The position numbers and the translations under genes were made by a program. DNA of 9,639 nucleotides. Origin: Bacteroidota bacterium. Its GTDB lineage: Bacteria; Bacteroidota; Bacteroidia; Chitinophagales; Chitinophagaceae. The notes under the pieces were generated by a model. The model saw nothing but the letters and a program-made list of their open reading frames with translations, was not told where the DNA came from and made no database searches. Of the stretch, positions 7,058 through 9,639 are shown piece by piece. The stretch spans positions 1 through 9,639 of the forward strand of contig JAPLER010000334.1 of the NCBI GenBank assembly GCA_026391115.1. The letters run 5' to 3'. The first letter of the stretch is position 1. Each line of letters begins with the position of its first letter.

Positions 7058-8001
7058 TGAAACCCAATTTAATCATTGATTTTGTTGACTTTTGGCCAAC
7101 TCTAATTAAAAATGATAATTATATATATCATCTTTTAAGTAAAGTTTATAATATAGAAATTTCATCAAATCCTCAAGTATTATTTTATAGTGTATATGGT
7201 AAGCAACATTTAAATTATAACTGTTTAAGAATCCTGTATTGTGCTGAAAATAGACGCCCAGATTTCTTTGGATGTGACTACGCATTAACTTTTGATTTAA
7301 TTAAGCATCCACGACATTTTAGATGGCCTTTATATGTACACCATATTGATTATGAAAATGCTTGGGCAACATTAACAAAAGAAAGAACTGTAGAAGAGTG
7401 TTATTCGGTTTTGCAAGCCAAAAAAAAGTTTTGCTGTATGGTTGTTTCCAATGGAAATGCCAAAGATAGAATTGATTTTTTTCACGAATTATCAAAATAT
7501 AAAAAAGTAGATAGTGGCGGTAGATATTTAAATAACATTGGTGTTGCTGTTGAAAATAAAATGCAGTTTATTAAAGACTATAAATTTGTATTTGCATTTG
7601 AAAATGCTGCTTACCCTGGATATACTACAGAAAAAATTATTCAGCCGTTTATTCAAAAATCAATTCCAATTTATTGGGGCAACCCAAACATAGAGATAGA
7701 CTTTAACGAAGCTGCATTTATTAATGCCAATAACCAAACTACAAAACAATTAATTGAACAAATTATTGCTATTGATAATGATGATGCTTTAGCAGTTGAA
7801 ATGCTTAAAGAACCTGCATTTTGCAGGAATGAAATTCCATATTGTGCTGATGAAAAAGAAGTAATAACTTTTTTAGAAAATGCTATTGACTCAAGATTTT
7901 CAATCAAATTAGTTTCAACAAACGTATTCGCAAAAAAAATTCACTATTTCAACCTTAAAGTACATTCACTTAACAAAAAATATAAACGCTTAGTTAAATA
8001 A
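7057..8001 (+). CDS. GT10 alpha-1,3/1,4-fucosyltransferase
   Basis: The 314-residue protein belongs to glycosyltransferase family 10, whose bacterial members transfer fucose from GDP-fucose to GlcNAc or Glc, as in Lewis-antigen mimicry by Helicobacter. An acceptor-side motif CAENRRPDFFGCDYALTFD sits at residues 62-80. The strongly conserved donor motif KFVFAFENAAYPGYTTEKI spans 176-194, with the Glu, Asn and TEK positions all kept, and is followed by PIYWGNP (204-210). The C-terminus is rich in Lys and Arg (HSLNKKYKRLVK), as in membrane-associated members. The family motifs look intact, unlike those of the GT11-like gene. The ATG overlaps the FkbM stop by one base. No GDP-fucose synthesis genes (gmd, fcl) are in the window, so the donor must come from elsewhere. 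Confidence 0.9.
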   Translation: MKPNLIIDFVDFWPTLIKNDNYIYHLLSKVYNIEISSNPQVLFYSVYGKQHLNYNCLRILYCAENRRPDFFGCDYALTFDLIKHPRHFRWPLYVHHIDYENAWATLTKERTVEECYSVLQAKKKFCCMVVSNGNAKDRIDFFHELSKYKKVDSGGRYLNNIGVAVENKMQFIKDYKFVFAFENAAYPGYTTEKIIQPFIQKSIPIYWGNPNIEIDFNEAAFINANNQTTKQLIEQIIAIDNDDALAVEMLKEPAFCRNEIPYCADEKEVITFLENAIDSRFSIKLVSTNVFAKKIHYFNLKVHSLNKKYKRLVK

Positions 8002-8008
8002 TTTATTG

Positions 8009-8716
8009 ATGCAATTGCTAAAATTTATCCAACGAAAAGTATTTCCTCAAAAGAAAGTTTTCGTTCCAAACGAATTCAAAAGTGAAGATGATTACTATAC
8101 TTACTTTTTTACAAAACATCCTAAGTGGAGTAAACCTACACCAAATAAAGCTGAACAAGAGAGATGGGATGTTATTGAAAAATTAATAAATCAAATAAAT
8201 TCAAATAAGAATATTGATATTATTGATTTTGGTTGCGGTAGAGGTTGGCTTACTAGTAAACTTTCTAAATTTGGTAATGTAACTGGCATTGAGCCTGTTG
8301 AAAATGTAGTCAACTATGCTAGAAAACTTTTTCCTAGCCTTGAATTTATGGTTGGAAGTATTGAACAGTTACAAAATAAAAAAGTAAATTTATTGGTTTC
8401 GTCGGAAGTAATTGAACATATTAATGATGATGAGAAGCCCATGTTTTTTAACGCATTTAATGAGGCATTACTGCAAAATGGATACTGTATAATAACTACA
8501 CCAAGAGCTGAAGTTCAACAAGAATGGCTAAATTATAGAGACGACAATGGGCAGCCGATTGAGAAGTGGTTGAGTGAAGATTCTTTTTTACAGTTAGCTA
8601 CAAATAGTGGTTTTAGTATTATATCTAAAAACATATTGCAAGAAAGGGCAAATGGCCCTGAAACACCAATGTTAGATTTATATCAAATTTGGTTAATACA
8701 AAAAAATGTCAACTAA
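8009..8716 (+). CDS. Class I SAM-dependent methyltransferase (Methyltransf_11/23 type)
   Basis: The 235-residue Rossmann-fold methyltransferase has motif I IDFGCGRGW at 72-80, the acidic motif II GIEP at 93-96, and EVIEHI at 133-138, the arrangement seen in UbiG-like and sugar methyltransferases. A basic N-terminal leader (residues 1-18) precedes the domain. The acceptor cannot be named; a glycan role is inferred from the operon. A TTG at 8006 is in frame directly before the ATG. The ATG at 8009 is preferred because it is the stronger codon and costs only one residue. The end overlaps the start of the GT2 gene by 11 bases in another frame, which suggests coupled translation and joint production of the two enzymes. 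Confidence 0.85.
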   Translation: MQLLKFIQRKVFPQKKVFVPNEFKSEDDYYTYFFTKHPKWSKPTPNKAEQERWDVIEKLINQINSNKNIDIIDFGCGRGWLTSKLSKFGNVTGIEPVENVVNYARKLFPSLEFMVGSIEQLQNKKVNLLVSSEVIEHINDDEKPMFFNAFNEALLQNGYCIITTPRAEVQQEWLNYRDDNGQPIEKWLSEDSFLQLATNSGFSIISKNILQERANGPETPMLDLYQIWLIQKNVN

Positions 8717-9639
8717 GTTTAGTATAATCATTCCTTGCTATAATCAAGCAAAATTTATACACGATTGTTATGTATCTATCATTTCACAAAACTATTATAC
8801 TTGGGAAATAATTTTTGTAAATGATGGAAGTACAGATGATACCTTAAATATTTTGAATAGAATTCAATTATTTGATAAAAAGGTTGTTGTTTTAAATAAA
8901 GAAAATGGAGGACTTTCATCTGCAAGAAATGCTGGAATACAAGCAGCTACTGGCAATTTCATTATTTTTTTAGATTGTGATGATATGCTTTTGCCCAACT
9001 GCCTATCATCAATTTATAAATCCATTGAAAAAAAACAAAAGTTAGATATTATACAAGTTGGCTACAGGCATATTGATGAATTAGGAATGTCAACTTATAC
9101 TAATGTTTTGCCTGCTGTAAAAGAAAAAATGTTGCCCACAATTCTTTTCAATAATTGGGGCCCAGTACATAGTTTTTGCATCAGTAAAAACCTTGTAGAT
9201 AAAATTGGTTTTTTTGATGAAAACTTGAAAAGTTGTGAAGATTGGGATTACTGGATACGCTCATCATTTGTTGCTGATGAAATTGATACAATACATATTG
9301 CATTGGTAGATTATAGAATGAATAGCAATAGTATGAGTAGAGATAGTTTTACACTTTATCATTCTTTAAAAGAAGTAGCTTTAAGAGGAAAAGAAGAATT
9401 TAAAAAACATCAAACTAGTGTTTTAGATATTGAAAAACATTTCAAAAATTCTTTAAAACAGAAGCTAGCATTGTGTTTAGGAGTTGGAATTTTACAAAAT
9501 AAGGTTAAAGAAACTGTTGAATTATTACTACTAGAAAGCAAGCACCATAATCTTGAATTTAAACCAGAAGATTTCAAATTGATGAGTTCATATTTAACAT
9601 TTAGATACAGAACATCTGAGATGGATGTGAGGAAAGTTC
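8706..9639 (+). CDS. GT2 family glycosyltransferase, 3' partial
   Basis: An open frame from ATG 8706 runs for 311 codons to the right edge without a stop, so the C-terminus is missing. It is a GT-A fold family 2 transferase that would add a sugar from a nucleotide donor on the cytoplasmic face. It has FSIIIPCYNQAKFI (5-18), the uracil-binding VNDGSTDDT (38-46), and NKENGGLSSARNAGI (64-78). The metal-binding DxD is seen as D90-C91-D92 in IFLDCDDML. The ED of the catalytic-base region is at E178-D179 in CEDWDYWIR. No membrane segment is visible in the part present. Donor and linkage cannot be predicted. The ATG lies inside the last codons of the methyltransferase gene, so the two are likely coupled. 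Confidence 0.9.
   Translation, partial: MSTKFSIIIPCYNQAKFIHDCYVSIISQNYYTWEIIFVNDGSTDDTLNILNRIQLFDKKVVVLNKENGGLSSARNAGIQAATGNFIIFLDCDDMLLPNCLSSIYKSIEKKQKLDIIQVGYRHIDELGMSTYTNVLPAVKEKMLPTILFNNWGPVHSFCISKNLVDKIGFFDENLKSCEDWDYWIRSSFVADEIDTIHIALVDYRMNSNSMSRDSFTLYHSLKEVALRGKEEFKKHQTSVLDIEKHFKNSLKQKLALCLGVGILQNKVKETVELLLLESKHHNLEFKPEDFKLMSSYLTFRYRTSEMDVRKV

Noticed and set aside
7813..7827. Six-base inverted repeat with a three-base loop (CCTGCA TTT TGCAGG), terminator-like
   Set aside because: It is inside the GT10 coding region and no T-run follows. The frame continues normally through it.

Overview
The window is a very AT-rich stretch (roughly 70% A+T by eye) with every gene on the + strand. The genes are packed with gaps of 0 to about 24 bases or short overlaps. 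Gene content, codon use and A-rich rather than Shine-Dalgarno-like leaders fit a member of the Bacteroidota (Flavobacteriia, Sphingobacteriia or Chitinophagia type). The species cannot be named from the sequence. It is the central part of a surface-polysaccharide (capsule, O-antigen or O-glycan) biosynthesis and export operon that continues past both window edges. No stretch longer than 300 bases lacks a gene.

Layout. Positions 2-2268 hold a Wzc-like polysaccharide co-polymerase/BY tyrosine kinase in three reading frames. It is broken by a net +1 frame change near 811 and by a deletion near 1780 that removes the Walker A' region. Positions 2292-3309 hold a UDP-glucuronate 4-epimerase-type SDR enzyme, broken by a third frame change near 2416. 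From 3312 onward everything is intact: a divergent GT11 alpha-1,2-fucosyltransferase-like protein (3312-4184), an ABC-2 exporter permease Wzm (4185-5033), its ATPase Wzt with a C-terminal extension (5042-6328), an FkbM-family methyltransferase (6332-7057), a GT10 alpha-1,3/4-fucosyltransferase (7057-8001), a class I SAM methyltransferase (8009-8716), and the first 311 codons of a GT2 glycosyltransferase that leaves the window (8706-9639).

How the genes fit together (inference). The epimerase would supply UDP-galacturonate. The GT2, GT10 and GT11 enzymes would build and fucosylate a lipid-linked glycan. One or both methyltransferases would decorate or cap it. Wzm/Wzt would export it across the inner membrane, with the Wzt C-terminal domain possibly reading the finished chain end. 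Wzc normally controls chain length in Wzy-dependent systems, so its presence beside an ABC exporter mixes two assembly logics.

The most notable points are: three frame-breaking lesions confined to the first 2.4 kb; a GT11-like protein whose usual HxRRxD donor motif is replaced; two fucosyltransferase families side by side, a combination that could build an H- or Lewis-like epitope; and two methyltransferases next to a Wzt with a recognition-type C-terminus. I found no CRISPR array, RNA gene, insertion sequence, attachment site or convincing terminator.
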